A stretch of 64,000 nucleotides of DNA from Sulfopaludibacter sp963835555. Its GTDB lineage: Bacteria > Acidobacteriota > Terriglobia > Bryobacterales > Bryobacteraceae. The notes beneath the pieces were generated by a model. That model was not told the origin of the DNA and searched no databases. It worked only from the letters and a program-made list of their open reading frames with translations. Numbering within the stretch: position 1 is the first letter of the stretch; the number at the start of each line of letters is the position of its first letter. The position numbers and the translations under genes were made by a program. The stretch covers positions 186,001-250,000 of the forward strand of contig CAWIGC010000041.1 of NCBI GenBank assembly GCA_963835555.1, given 5' to 3'. This document shows positions 9,653-19,113 of the stretch, one piece after another.

Positions 9653-11532
9653 TTCTTGTTCAACCGTGCCCGCACGTCTTGCAGCATGCGCTGTGCGGGC
9701 GCAAACGCGGGGTCCAGCTTCAGCGCCGCTTCAAGCTCGCTTTGCGCTTCCGGAAACCGCGACAGACGGGCCAGCATCAGGGCCATCTTCGTATGCACGT
9801 CCGCATCCGGCGGACGGTATTCCATTGAGGCGCGGTATCGCTCCAGAGCCTGCTCGTTGTTCCCGGACTTCGCCAGCGCGTCCCCCCACAGATACAGCGC
9901 GTCACCCAGGTGTCCGCGGGTCTTGCTGTCATCCGGCCGCTGCTCCAGCACCTTCTGAAATCCGGCCGCGGCGGCATCCCATTCCCCGCGCGCCGCCTGC
10001 ACACTGGCCAGGGCGAAGCGCGCGTCTGTGTAACCCCCATCCAGCGCCAGCGCCGCCTGGAACTGCTCTTCGGCCTCCGCGAGTTTGCCCGCCGAGAACA
10101 GCGCCGTGCCCAGTTCGGTCGCGGCCACCACGCTCGTCGGGTCGGACTTGCGCGCGGCCTGGAAATAGGGGATCGCGCCCGCCGCATCGCCCTTATTCAG
10201 CAGAGATTCGGCCAGGTCATAGTTGGCCGTGAAATCCGCGGGATACTTTTGCAGCCGCTGGCGCACCAGGCCCTCCTGCAAAGCGGCACGCTGGTCGCCT
10301 GGCGCCGTGGGCAGCACCTGCAGCCAAAGATGACCCATTTCGTTGGTGGATTCATTACCGCCCTTCACCTCGCGCGGCGGATTAAAAGGGTTCCGGACGT
10401 TCCCCGCTGAGTTGTCGTAGTGGTAGCGCATCGAAACCACGCTGCCGCGGGGTAGAAAAATCGGCTGCTTAAACCGAAACACGCCCTGCCAGTTGAGATC
10501 CCAATTGGGAATCCGGATCAACCACCTGCGACTCCCGTCCGGAAGGGTGGCGTAGCCCTCCATCAGCTTTCCCAGATAGTGAGCATGCGGGTAGACCGCC
10601 AGCACGTTGACGTCGAGCGGCAGCTTGATATCGTCGGTGAGCAGAAAATCTTTCTCGCCGGGGGGAATGTCGATGGCGGAATCGTGCTCCAACTGAACCA
10701 GCATCGGAAACGTCTTCTGCGGCTGGCCGGTGAAATACAGGCCAATCATGGGACTGATCGTTTCCGGCTTGCCGGTGGGCCGAAGGTGCACATTCAGGAT
10801 CAGGTTCATGCCCGGATTGGCGCGCCAGGCCATGCCATCGGGCTCCACCACCGGCTCGCTACCGGGCTTCCAGGAGAGGAAGTGGCCGTCCGGGTCGAAC
10901 GTGTCCTCTTCGATATTGAGATCCATGCCGCCAAATCCGCCGCCGGAGACCTTCTCCTGCCGCGTCGAGGCGCCGGAGCGGTCAATGATCACATTCGCGT
11001 GATGGAACGCCTTGGAATTGCCGGGACGCACTTCGATCGCTTTGACCCAGCGGGTGGTGGTGATCGGAACCGGCAGAATGAAATTCCAGAAGATCTCGTT
11101 GCCATCCGCCGGAAGCTGGAACGGCCGCGAGACGCGCAGAATCAGGTCGGGCGGGCCGAGTTGCCATTCATCCACGAACTTCGGTGGCGGCGGCGTGCGG
11201 CCCGTCCCCAGCGGCATGCCCTGCTTCACCCACTCCTGAATCAACTGGATTTCCGAATCCGTCAGGCGGCGCTGTTCGGCGAATTCACCGTGTCCCGGCT
11301 CCGGCAGCCACGGGGGCATATAGCGGCTTCCCGTGACCGTGGCAACCAGGGCCGCGCGGCGTTTGACGTCCTCATAGCTCAAAAGCGAAAACGGCGCGGA
11401 TTCCCCGGGACGATGGCACGGCGCGCAGTTGCGGTACACAATCGCCGCTATGTGCTGGTTGAACGTCACCGGCGCAGCGGCAGCAAAACTCGCGATAAAA
11501 AAGAAAAGAGCGATGGCGCGGCGGGCGGCCAT
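9649..11532 (-). CDS. Cytochrome c / copper ascorbate-dependent monooxygenase-like / TPR fusion protein
   Basis: A periplasmic multidomain protein of 627 residues. I start it at the ATG at 11532 because the signal peptide (about 1-20, IALFFFIASFAAAA) follows at once; a longer frame adds an implausible basic leader. A single c-type heme site CAPCH lies at residues 36-40 in a short cytochrome-like domain. The middle resembles type II copper monooxygenases of the PHM/DBM class, with His pairs in FHHANVIID, YPHAHYLGK and RYHYDN. The C-terminal 170 residues are TPR repeats (GDAAGAIPYFQAARK). A redox enzyme with an attached electron-transfer heme and a docking scaffold is the simplest reading; the substrate is unknown. 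It is convergent with the first receptor operon and divergent from the second. Confidence 0.82.
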   Translation of the reverse strand: MAARRAIALFFFIASFAAAAPVTFNQHIAAIVYRNCAPCHRPGESAPFSLLSYEDVKRRAALVATVTGSRYMPPWLPEPGHGEFAEQRRLTDSEIQLIQEWVKQGMPLGTGRTPPPPKFVDEWQLGPPDLILRVSRPFQLPADGNEIFWNFILPVPITTTRWVKAIEVRPGNSKAFHHANVIIDRSGASTRQEKVSGGGFGGMDLNIEEDTFDPDGHFLSWKPGSEPVVEPDGMAWRANPGMNLILNVHLRPTGKPETISPMIGLYFTGQPQKTFPMLVQLEHDSAIDIPPGEKDFLLTDDIKLPLDVNVLAVYPHAHYLGKLMEGYATLPDGSRRWLIRIPNWDLNWQGVFRFKQPIFLPRGSVVSMRYHYDNSAGNVRNPFNPPREVKGGNESTNEMGHLWLQVLPTAPGDQRAALQEGLVRQRLQKYPADFTANYDLAESLLNKGDAAGAIPYFQAARKSDPTSVVAATELGTALFSAGKLAEAEEQFQAALALDGGYTDARFALASVQAARGEWDAAAAGFQKVLEQRPDDSKTRGHLGDALYLWGDALAKSGNNEQALERYRASMEYRPPDADVHTKMALMLARLSRFPEAQSELEAALKLDPAFAPAQRMLQDVRARLNKN

Positions 11533-11737
11533 TTCAAGGATTTTACCATGCGCACACGCGCACCGTTCTTTCGCGTGTTTGGACCCGCGAAACTCGTGCC
11601 GGCTCGCCCGCAATAATAAGTTCGACCTTCGAACAGCGACGTAACCTAAGCCCTACCGGAAAAACCCAACCGTTATCGATCGTACATTCGCCGCAAATTC
11701 CATTGAGCTGATTCCACAAATCTTTTATCGCCGTCTA

Positions 11738-11767
11738 TTGACAAAACCGGCAACTCTCGGTTACAGT
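11738..11767 (+). promoter_or_regulatory. Sigma70-like promoter of the second receptor operon
   Basis: A -35 box TTGACA (11738-11743) lies 18 bp from a TACAGT -10 box (11762-11767), about 63 bp before the receptor start. Confidence 0.5.
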
Positions 11768-11829
11768 CTCTCAAAGTTTAACTCTCGAACTTTACTTTGG
11801 GGTGGGTCGGGGGAAGGGATGGGGATACG

Positions 11830-14800
11830 ATGAAACCAAGTTTGTTCGTCGCTGCCGCGTTGCTGTTTTGCGTGAATTTCGCCTTCGGGCAGCAGATTTC
11901 AGGTAGCATCACCGGCGTGGTCAGGGACAGCCAGCAGGCGGCAGTCGCCAACGCTAAAGTTTCACTCAACAGCAAAGAACAGGGAACCTCCCGCGAGGGG
12001 GTCACTGCGCCCGACGGTTCCTTTGTCTTCGCACAGGTTCAACCCGGCACTTACCTGTTAACGGTCGAGGCGCCCGGCTTCAAGAAGTTCGAACAAACCG
12101 ATATCAAGGTCTTCGCCAATGACCGCGTGAGTGCGGGGGATATCACCCTCAGCGTGGGTGCTCTGAGTGAAACGGTCACGGTGGAAGCCGAAACTGCGGC
12201 CGTACAAACCGCCAGCGCCGAACGCGCCGGAGTGCTGACATCCCGCCAGGTAACCGACCTCGCCGAAACCGGACGAAGCGTGTTCGACCTGACGCGCGTC
12301 TTACCCGGCGTCGTGTATACCGGCGGACTCGGCGGCATCCAGGCCAACGGGAATCGCGGCAACCAGAACAACTTCACGCTCGATGGCGTCACCAACGTCG
12401 ATACCGGCTCCAATGGCGGCACCCTCGCCACCACCAATATCGACATGATCGCCGAAATGAAGGTCATCACCAACTCGCAGCCCGCCGAGTTCGGACGTTC
12501 CTCCGGCGCGCAAATCGAAGTGGTCACCAAGTCCGGTACCAAGGACTTTCATGGAACCGGGTATTTCTTCCACCGCAACGAAGACCTCAACGCCAATAGC
12601 TGGCGCAACAATGTCGATGGGCGCGGCAAAGACCCCTATCGCTACAACACCGAAGGCTTCAACCTGGGCGGACCGGCGTTCATTCCCGGCAAGTTCAACC
12701 GCAACCGCGACAAGCTCTTCTTCTTCGTCGGCGTCGAGTGGCAGGGCCAGTTGGTGCCCCAGGGACTGCATAACGTCACCGTCCCCACTACCGCCGAACG
12801 CCAGGGCGATTTCTCGCAAACGCATGACGGCGGAACCTTCGCGCCCAATATCACCATCTTCGACCCCGCCAACGGCAAGGCGCCCTTCCCCGGCAACATC
12901 ATCCCCAAGAATCGGATCAATCCGGACGGCGCCAAGATCCTGAACTTTTATCCCCAGCCGAATGCGCCCGGCATCGATCCCTCCTACAACTACCAGACGT
13001 CGCTCTCGAACCAGTATCCCCGCCGTGAAGAGATCTACCGCGGCGACTACAACCTGAACGATAAGTGGCGGGTCTATGCGCGTTTCATTCGCAACGCGGA
13101 CGAAACCAGCATGCAGTACGGGCAGTGGAACGCAAGCTATAACATTCCGTTCGGCCCCATGAGCTTTGGCGCGCCCGGATGGTCTTACGTCACCAACGTC
13201 ACCACCATCATCAACCCCACGCTCACCAATGAATTCGTGTTCGGTTCTTCCCGTAACGACCTGCACATCACGCCGATTACTGACGCCTTCGATGCCAGCA
13301 AACTGAATCTCTCCTACCAGATGCCGTTTCCGAATGCCGACAAGCTCCACCTGATCCAGAACTGGAATTTCGGCGGCGTACCCAACGCGCCCACGACCGG
13401 TTTCGCCGGCACGCCCTTCTTGAATTTCAACCACACCTACGACATCACCGATAGCATTGCGAAGGTCCACAACACCCACACCATCAAAGCCGGAGTCTAC
13501 CTCCACAAGAGCCTCAAAGACCAGACTGCCTTCACCTCCGTCAACGGAAACATCCGGTTCGACCGCGACGCCAATAACCCCAGCGATGCCAATTGGGCCT
13601 TCGCCAATGCCCTCCTCGGAAACTTCGATACGCTCCAGCAATCCAATCAGGTTCTCAACGGGCAGTACCGTTCCTGGAACGTCGAATGGTATGTGCAGGA
13701 CAACTGGCGCGCCACCCAGAAACTCACGCTGGAATACGGAATGCGCTTCTACTGGGTGCAGCCGCAATACGATGCGGCGCTCCAGACCTCCGCCTGGAAT
13801 CCGGGCCTCTACGATCCGGCCTCCGCCGCGGTGCTCCGAACCGCCGGGCTGAACGCCTCTGGCCAGCGCGTCTCCATCAATCCGTTGACAGGCGAAGTCG
13901 GCCCCGCCGCGCTGATCGGTTCCATCGTGAATACCGGCAAGGGATTTGTGAACGGGATTTACGCCAACGGCATGGGGCGCGCCGGACAGAACTATCCCAA
14001 AGGCCTCATGGCCGATCGCGGCATTCAGTACGCCCCGCGCATCGGTGCTGCCTACCAGATCGATACCAAAACCGTGGTCCGCGCCGGCGGCGGCATTTTC
14101 TACGACCGCCTGCAGGGCAATCCGGTGTTCGACATGCTGCCGAATCCGCCCTCCACCATCATTCCCCAGTTCTATTACGGAAACCTCTCGGCCATTCCGC
14201 CCGCCTCGGCCGGCACCTTCTTCCCCGCCGGCGTGGTGGGGTTCGACGAGTCCGGAAATATTCCGACCACCTATAACTGGAATATCACGGTCCAGCGCGA
14301 ACTACCCTTTGCCGTGCTCCTGGACGTCGGGTATGTGGGCTCGATTTCAAACCACGACCTGTATCGCCTCAATGAGAACACCATCCCGCTCGGCGCAGCC
14401 TGGCTGCCGCAGAATCAGGATCCCCTCAACCCCAATCCCAAGTTCGATGGAACCACCTCCAACCAGCCCAACTTCTATCGCCCCTTCCTCGGCTACAGCA
14501 ACACCACGGACTATGGATTTGGAGCGAATTCCAATTACAACGCACTGCAGGTGGCCGGGCACCGCCGTTTCGGAAAGAGCCTGACCTTTGACGTTGCCTA
14601 CACCTGGTCGAAGGTAATGGGCGTGGCGGATGGCGACGGCACCACCGTGACTCCGTTCCAGACTCGCATCGCCGATTACGGTCCGCTGTCCTATGACCGC
14701 ACCCACGTGCTCGTGTTCAACTACGTCTACAACCTGCCGGAGTTCGTGACATCCAAAAGTGCGCTCGGCAGAGTCGGCGCAGCCGTTGTCAATAGCTGGC

Positions 14801-15312
14801 AGATTTCCGGCATCACCACCTTCATGACCGGTGCGCCCACCAACCTCGGAGTCTCGGTCAGCGGCATCGGCAATCTCAACGAGCGCTACACCGGTTCGCC
14901 CGACGTCGGCCCCCGCATCGTCATGAACGATCCGCCCTCTTACCCCAAGGGCATCTATCAGTGGATGAGCGGCGCCGGCCTCGCCATGCCCGCCGTCAAA
15001 GGCAGCAAAGGCTTCGATTCGGCCCGCGACGCTTTCCGCCAGCCCGGCGATAACGATTGGGACATTTCGACATTTAAGAACTTCCCCATCAAGCGCGAAG
15101 GCACCTACCTCCAGTTGCGCGTCGAGATGTATAACGCCTTCAATCACCCGCGGTTTAACGCCTTCAACACCAGCGCCCAGTTCAGCCAGGCCGGCCAGCT
15201 CATCAACACCCCGGCGGCCCTCGGCGGAACCGGCGGACGCTTCGGATTCGGCGCGCTCACCGGCACCGCTCCGGCGCGCGTGATTCAACTCGCCGCCAAA
15301 TTCTACTTTTAG
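11830..15312 (+). CDS. TonB-dependent receptor, Oar-like (operon 2)
   Basis: An outer-membrane protein of 1160 residues. I start at the ATG at 11830 (MKPSLFV) because it opens a clean signal peptide (about 1-20, ending FAFGQQ) and follows a GGGGGAAGGGATGGGG purine tract; an upstream in-frame ATG at 11797 adds 11 unlikely residues. Order: carboxypeptidase-regulatory domain (about 22-105, SITGVVRDSQQAAVANAKV), a plug domain with FNLDGVTN-like and AQIEVVTKSGTKDFHG motifs, then a 22-strand-type barrel ending RVIQLAAKFYF. The motif KSGTxDFHG is shared with the other two receptors here. It heads a second receptor - TPR - CRTAC1 operon. Ligand unknown. Confidence 0.9.
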   Translation: MKPSLFVAAALLFCVNFAFGQQISGSITGVVRDSQQAAVANAKVSLNSKEQGTSREGVTAPDGSFVFAQVQPGTYLLTVEAPGFKKFEQTDIKVFANDRVSAGDITLSVGALSETVTVEAETAAVQTASAERAGVLTSRQVTDLAETGRSVFDLTRVLPGVVYTGGLGGIQANGNRGNQNNFTLDGVTNVDTGSNGGTLATTNIDMIAEMKVITNSQPAEFGRSSGAQIEVVTKSGTKDFHGTGYFFHRNEDLNANSWRNNVDGRGKDPYRYNTEGFNLGGPAFIPGKFNRNRDKLFFFVGVEWQGQLVPQGLHNVTVPTTAERQGDFSQTHDGGTFAPNITIFDPANGKAPFPGNIIPKNRINPDGAKILNFYPQPNAPGIDPSYNYQTSLSNQYPRREEIYRGDYNLNDKWRVYARFIRNADETSMQYGQWNASYNIPFGPMSFGAPGWSYVTNVTTIINPTLTNEFVFGSSRNDLHITPITDAFDASKLNLSYQMPFPNADKLHLIQNWNFGGVPNAPTTGFAGTPFLNFNHTYDITDSIAKVHNTHTIKAGVYLHKSLKDQTAFTSVNGNIRFDRDANNPSDANWAFANALLGNFDTLQQSNQVLNGQYRSWNVEWYVQDNWRATQKLTLEYGMRFYWVQPQYDAALQTSAWNPGLYDPASAAVLRTAGLNASGQRVSINPLTGEVGPAALIGSIVNTGKGFVNGIYANGMGRAGQNYPKGLMADRGIQYAPRIGAAYQIDTKTVVRAGGGIFYDRLQGNPVFDMLPNPPSTIIPQFYYGNLSAIPPASAGTFFPAGVVGFDESGNIPTTYNWNITVQRELPFAVLLDVGYVGSISNHDLYRLNENTIPLGAAWLPQNQDPLNPNPKFDGTTSNQPNFYRPFLGYSNTTDYGFGANSNYNALQVAGHRRFGKSLTFDVAYTWSKVMGVADGDGTTVTPFQTRIADYGPLSYDRTHVLVFNYVYNLPEFVTSKSALGRVGAAVVNSWQISGITTFMTGAPTNLGVSVSGIGNLNERYTGSPDVGPRIVMNDPPSYPKGIYQWMSGAGLAMPAVKGSKGFDSARDAFRQPGDNDWDISTFKNFPIKREGTYLQLRVEMYNAFNHPRFNAFNTSAQFSQAGQLINTPAALGGTGGRFGFGALTGTAPARVIQLAAKFYF

Positions 15313-15346
15313 CGGCCGGCGCGCGGCCGGACTATACTAATCAGGA

Positions 15347-16450
15347 ATGCTCGGCGAGCTGTTCTTCGGTCTCCTCCTGGCCGCCGTTCCGCAGAATCTG
15401 CTGGACGGCGGCCGGACTGCGCTTCAGGCCGGCGATCTTGCCCGGGCCGAGCAAAACTTTCGCGCCTACCTCAATGACCATCCGGATTCCGCCGAGGCCC
15501 TCTCGAACCTCGGAGTCATCTCCGCGCGCCGCGAACAGTTTCGCGAGGCTGCCGGGTTCTACACCAAAGCCCTCCAGGCCGATCCCACGCTGACCCCCGT
15601 CCACTTCAATCTCGCCGTAGCCTTGGGACGGCTCAACCGGTATCCCGCCGCGGAGGAGCACCTGCGCGTGTTTCTGAAGGTGTATCCGCAAGAGCCGCGG
15701 GCACGCCAGTTGCTCGGATTGTGCCTCACCGAAAGCGGCGATTTCCGCGGCGCGCTCGCAGAGCTAGAGGCCTCCTACAAACTGAATCCGAAAGACACCA
15801 GCATTCTCTACTCGCTCGCCTATGCCAACGCGCGCGCCGGTGACGTGCAGCGCGCGGCGGATCTGTTGCGGCGCTCGGAAGCCGATCCGGCACAGGCGAA
15901 GCTCATCGAAGGCCTCATCGAGTACCGGCGCGGACGCTTCGCGGAGGCCAAGGCCCTCTTCCAGGACGTTTTGGCCCGGCAGCCCGAAAGTGTCCCCGCC
16001 CTCACGGCGCTCGGCCGTCTGGAACTTCTGGACCACAACGACGCGCCGGCCATGCGGCTCTTGGAACACGCGCTCCGCGGAAATCCGGCGGATGCGGAAT
16101 CTACTTACCAGCTCGGCGTGCTGTACGACCGCAACGGCCGGTCCGCTGACGCCGTCAAACTGCTGCGCCGCGCCATTACCCTGCGCGCGGATTACGCCGA
16201 CCCGCACTATCAACTCGGACGGATTGCGTTGGAGAAAAAGGAGTACCCGGCAGCTCTGGCCGAGTTGGAACTGGCGCGCCGCCTGCTGCCCGATCAGGAG
16301 GCGATTCGCCTGGCGCTGGGACGCGCCTATCAGGCCCTCGGCCGCGATGCCGACGCCAAAGCGGAGTTCGCGGAAGTGCGGCGGCTCAAGGCGGCAGTCA
16401 TCGAGCGCGACCGGCAGCGTGTCGAGTCCGACGCGCTGATGAAGCCGTGA
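15347..16450 (+). CDS. TPR-repeat protein (operon 2)
   Basis: A 367-residue protein starting 34 nt after the receptor stop. A short hydrophobic leader (LGELFFGLLLAAVPQ) is followed by about ten TPR units, for instance DLARAEQNFRAYLNDHPD and GRSADAVKLLRRAITLRADY. It matches the place and architecture of the TPR gene in operon 1, though it is about 100 residues shorter. Its stop overlaps the GTG start of the next gene by 4 nt, a strong sign of translational coupling. A GC-rich inverted repeat (about 15313-15330) between receptor and this gene could attenuate transcription. Confidence 0.85.
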   Translation: MLGELFFGLLLAAVPQNLLDGGRTALQAGDLARAEQNFRAYLNDHPDSAEALSNLGVISARREQFREAAGFYTKALQADPTLTPVHFNLAVALGRLNRYPAAEEHLRVFLKVYPQEPRARQLLGLCLTESGDFRGALAELEASYKLNPKDTSILYSLAYANARAGDVQRAADLLRRSEADPAQAKLIEGLIEYRRGRFAEAKALFQDVLARQPESVPALTALGRLELLDHNDAPAMRLLEHALRGNPADAESTYQLGVLYDRNGRSADAVKLLRRAITLRADYADPHYQLGRIALEKKEYPAALAELELARRLLPDQEAIRLALGRAYQALGRDADAKAEFAEVRRLKAAVIERDRQRVESDALMKP

Positions 16451-18177
16451 CGCGGCGCCGGTGGACCTGTTTCGTGCTGGCCTGCGCGGCCGCGGCGGCG
16501 CAGGGTATCGCCACGCGCAACGTGAAACCGGCGCCTCGCGATAAGCCCTCCGGCCGCCCCTGGCCCTCCCGCCTCGTGAACGTCGCCCTACCCGCGGGAC
16601 TTACCCAACCGGTGATTTATGGCGCCGAATCCGATGTGCAATACCTGATCGAGACTTCCGCCGGAGGCGTGGCCCTGCTCGATTACGATGGCGATGGCTG
16701 GACCGACATCTTCATCGTTGGCGGCGCCCGCTTCGACGCCGCGCCGCCCGGCGTCACCAACCGGCTCTATCGCAACAATCGCAACGGCACGTTCAGCGAC
16801 GTGACCGACCGGGCCGGCCTCCGCCGCACAGGCTGGGCACAAGGCGTCGCGATCGGCGATTACAACAACGACGGACGCCCCGACTTGTTCGTCACCTACT
16901 GGGGAGAGAACGCGCTCTACCGGAATAATGGCGATGGCACCTTCACCGATGTGGCCAGGGAAGCGGGCCTGTCCGGCGATTCCGGCCGCGCCTACCCGGA
17001 GTGGCACTCCGGCGCGACCTTCATCGATTACGACCGCGACGGACTCCTGGACCTGTTCGTCACCACCTATGTCGATTACGACATCCGGCGCGTGCCGAAA
17101 CCCGGCGCCAATGCCAACTGCAACTGGAAAGGCGTGCCCACTCCGTGCGGTCCGCGCGGCCTGCGCCCCGGACGCCGCTACCTGTTCCACAATCGCGGGG
17201 ACGGCACTTTCCAGGACGTGTCGAAGCAGTCCGGCATCGCCGATTCGCAGTCTTCCTTCGGCTTCACCGCCATGGCCGCCGATTTCGACGACGATGGCTG
17301 GCCGGATATTTACGTCGCGTGCGACTCCACGCCCTCGCTCCTGTACCGCAACAACGGGAATGGCACCTTCACCGAAGAAGGCATTGAGCGGGGGCTGGCT
17401 CTCAACCCCGACGGCATGGAACAGGCAGGCATGGGACTGGCCCTCGGAAGCCTCTTCGGCGATGGCCATTTCGATATCCTGAAAACCCATTTTGCGGACG
17501 ACTCCGCCGGCTTGTACCGCGGCGATGGTAAGGGCCGGTTCACCGAGACCACCTTCCAGAGCGGACTGGGCGTGGAAACCCGCTATGTTTCCTGGGGCGT
17601 CGCTTTCCCAGACCTGGATAATGACGGCTGGCCGGATATCTTTATTGTTACCGGCAATGTCTATCCCGATACCGAGCGCTCCCTGCCGGCCTATCCCTAT
17701 CGCACGCCCGCGCTCCTGTTTCGGAACCTTGGCAACGGCCGCTTCGAGCAGCTCGGCCCGGAGGCTGGGCCGGCGCTCGCCGAGCGGCATTCCTCGCGCG
17801 GCATGGCCGTCGGCGACCTCGACAACGATGGCGATCTCGATATCGTCGTGTGGAATCGCAATCAGCCGCCCAGCCTGCTGCGAAACGATTTGACCTCCAC
17901 CCATCGCTGGCTCGAACTGCAGTTGACCGGCACGCGCTCCAACCGGTCGGCCATCGGCGCCACCGTCACCGTCGAGGCTGCCGGACACCGGCAGGCCCAG
18001 ACCGTGCTCAGCCAGTCCAGCTTCCTTTCGGCATCGGACCTTCGCTTGCACTTCGGCCTGGGCGACGCCGCTCGCGCCACCGTGACCGTGCGCTGGCCCA
18101 GCGGCCTGCGCGAACGCTTTGCCGTCCCGGCGCTCGACCGCGTCGTGCACCTGGTCGAGGGAACCGGAACAAAATAG
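16447..18177 (+). CDS. CRTAC1-family protein: VCBS/FG-GAP repeats plus ASPIC/UnbV domain (operon 2)
   Basis: A 576-residue exported protein. The GTG start at 16447 overlaps the TPR stop (GTGA). The signal peptide (about 1-21, FVLACAAAAAQG) is followed by calcium-loop repeats such as DYDGDGWTDIFIVG, DYNNDGRPDLFVTY, DFDDDGWPDIYVA and DLDNDGDLDIVVW. A C-terminal ASPIC/UnbV domain (SAIGATVTVEAAGH, LHFGLGDAA, VRWPSG) completes it. It is a paralogue of 7955-9652. The fixed order receptor, TPR, CRTAC1 in both operons argues that the three act together at the cell surface, but their task is not known. Confidence 0.88.
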   Translation: MTRRRWTCFVLACAAAAAQGIATRNVKPAPRDKPSGRPWPSRLVNVALPAGLTQPVIYGAESDVQYLIETSAGGVALLDYDGDGWTDIFIVGGARFDAAPPGVTNRLYRNNRNGTFSDVTDRAGLRRTGWAQGVAIGDYNNDGRPDLFVTYWGENALYRNNGDGTFTDVAREAGLSGDSGRAYPEWHSGATFIDYDRDGLLDLFVTTYVDYDIRRVPKPGANANCNWKGVPTPCGPRGLRPGRRYLFHNRGDGTFQDVSKQSGIADSQSSFGFTAMAADFDDDGWPDIYVACDSTPSLLYRNNGNGTFTEEGIERGLALNPDGMEQAGMGLALGSLFGDGHFDILKTHFADDSAGLYRGDGKGRFTETTFQSGLGVETRYVSWGVAFPDLDNDGWPDIFIVTGNVYPDTERSLPAYPYRTPALLFRNLGNGRFEQLGPEAGPALAERHSSRGMAVGDLDNDGDLDIVVWNRNQPPSLLRNDLTSTHRWLELQLTGTRSNRSAIGATVTVEAAGHRQAQTVLSQSSFLSASDLRLHFGLGDAARATVTVRWPSGLRERFAVPALDRVVHLVEGTGTK

Positions 18178-18278
18178 TCTCGCCCTGTACCCTGCGCGGC
18201 GATTCAAAACAGGGCGCTTCTGTCCGATATGTAAATCGGATGGCTTTGTCCGTTGAAACGGGAAAGCGGAGGTGTGCA

Positions 18279-18491
18279 TTGCCGGCTGTGAAATTGGATT
18301 GCAGGAATCTCCGGTGCCCCATGCCCATCGTCAAAATCAGCCAGGCAGTCAAGACGATGGCATGTGGGCAGCAGTTGCTGGTGCAAGCAAACGACCCGGC
18401 CTTCAAGGCGGATCTGGAAGCCTGGGTAAGACGCATGGGACACCGTCTGGTAGCGTTCGAAGACGGCCGCCGAGCAGCACGCCGTGATTGA
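18279..18491 (+). CDS. TusA-family sulfurtransferase
   Basis: A 70-residue TusA/SirA-like protein. The TTG at 18279 has a perfect GGAGG six nt upstream and gives the normal family length; an in-frame ATG at 18240 would add 13 residues. The signature C-P-x-P is present as LRCPMP with the active Cys at about residue 13, and the second conserved part GQQLLVQANDPAFKADLEAW is intact. TusA proteins carry sulfur as a persulfide on that Cys and pass it to partners such as DsrE-type proteins. Here the next two genes are DsrE-like, followed by a histidine kinase, so sulfur transfer may feed signalling instead of tRNA thiolation. Confidence 0.88.
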   Translation: MPAVKLDCRNLRCPMPIVKISQAVKTMACGQQLLVQANDPAFKADLEAWVRRMGHRLVAFEDGRRAARRD

Positions 18492-18508
18492 GAAATCAGG
18501 TTTGCCCG

Positions 18509-19103
18509 ATGAGCCACGTTGATCGCGGCGAACTCCATCCCGGGCAGCCGGCCAGCGGAGCCGGCCCTCTCTGCATCGATGACCGTCTGCGGCAACTGGA
18601 GTCACAGGTTGCGGAGCTGTCGCATGCCCAGAGCCGTCAGGGAATCACCATCATCGCTTTCAGTGGCGAGATGGATAAGCTGACGACCGCCTTCATGCTC
18701 GCCACCGGCGCAGCCGCCATGGGAATGACCGTGTCTATGTTCTTTACGTTTTGGGCTCTGGCGGCCGTCAGAAAGCAGGGCGCATTCCGCGGAAAAAGCC
18801 TCCTCGACCGCCTGTTGGGCCTCATGCTGTCCTCCGGCCCCGAACAGCGTCGGACCGTCGAGATGGACCATGTTCGGTCTGGGGCGGCCGTTCCTCCGGC
18901 ATGTGCTCCGAAAGCGCCACGTGGAGTCGCTGGGCAACCTGGTCTTACTTGCCAGAGAGATGGGGGTGCGCATGGTGGCCTGTCAGACGGCCATGGAAGT
19001 GATGGGCCTGACCAGAGAAGAAATGCTGGATGGAGTCGAGTTTGGAGGGGTTGCCACTTGTCTGGATGCGGCCCGGAACTCGGGGTCCACAATACTGATA
19101 TGA
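18509..19103 (+). pseudogene. DsrE/DsrF/DrsH-like protein interrupted by a one-base frameshift
   Basis: The first frame (ATG 18509, just after TusA) encodes GITIIAFSGEMDKLTTAFM, AAAMGMTVSMFFTFW and GKSLLDRLLGLMLSSGPEQ, the N-terminal two thirds of a DsrE/F/H-like protein. The family sequence continues in the next frame from 18870: MFGLGRPFLRHVL, MVACQTAMEVMGLTREEML, VEFGGVATCLDAA, ending at 19103. Family members run EMD-MFGLG without a break, so one extra C at 18868-18869 explains it. The conserved Cys (VACQ) lies after the break. Options are a real null allele, a sequencing error, or a recoding site; no slippery motif is obvious, so I favour the first two. Confidence 0.75.
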
Positions 19104-19113
19104 GGTGGACCGA

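Noticed and set aside
12301..13767. 488-codon open frame on the minus strand
   Set aside because: Antisense to the second receptor; Val/Gly/Glu-rich composition typical of reverse reading, no motif.
17850..18278. N-terminal extension of TusA inside the CRTAC1 gene
   Set aside because: TusA proteins are about 75 residues and the TTG at 18279 has a perfect ribosome site.
16588..18279. 563-codon open frame on the minus strand
   Set aside because: Shadow of the second CRTAC1 gene, for the same reason as the first.
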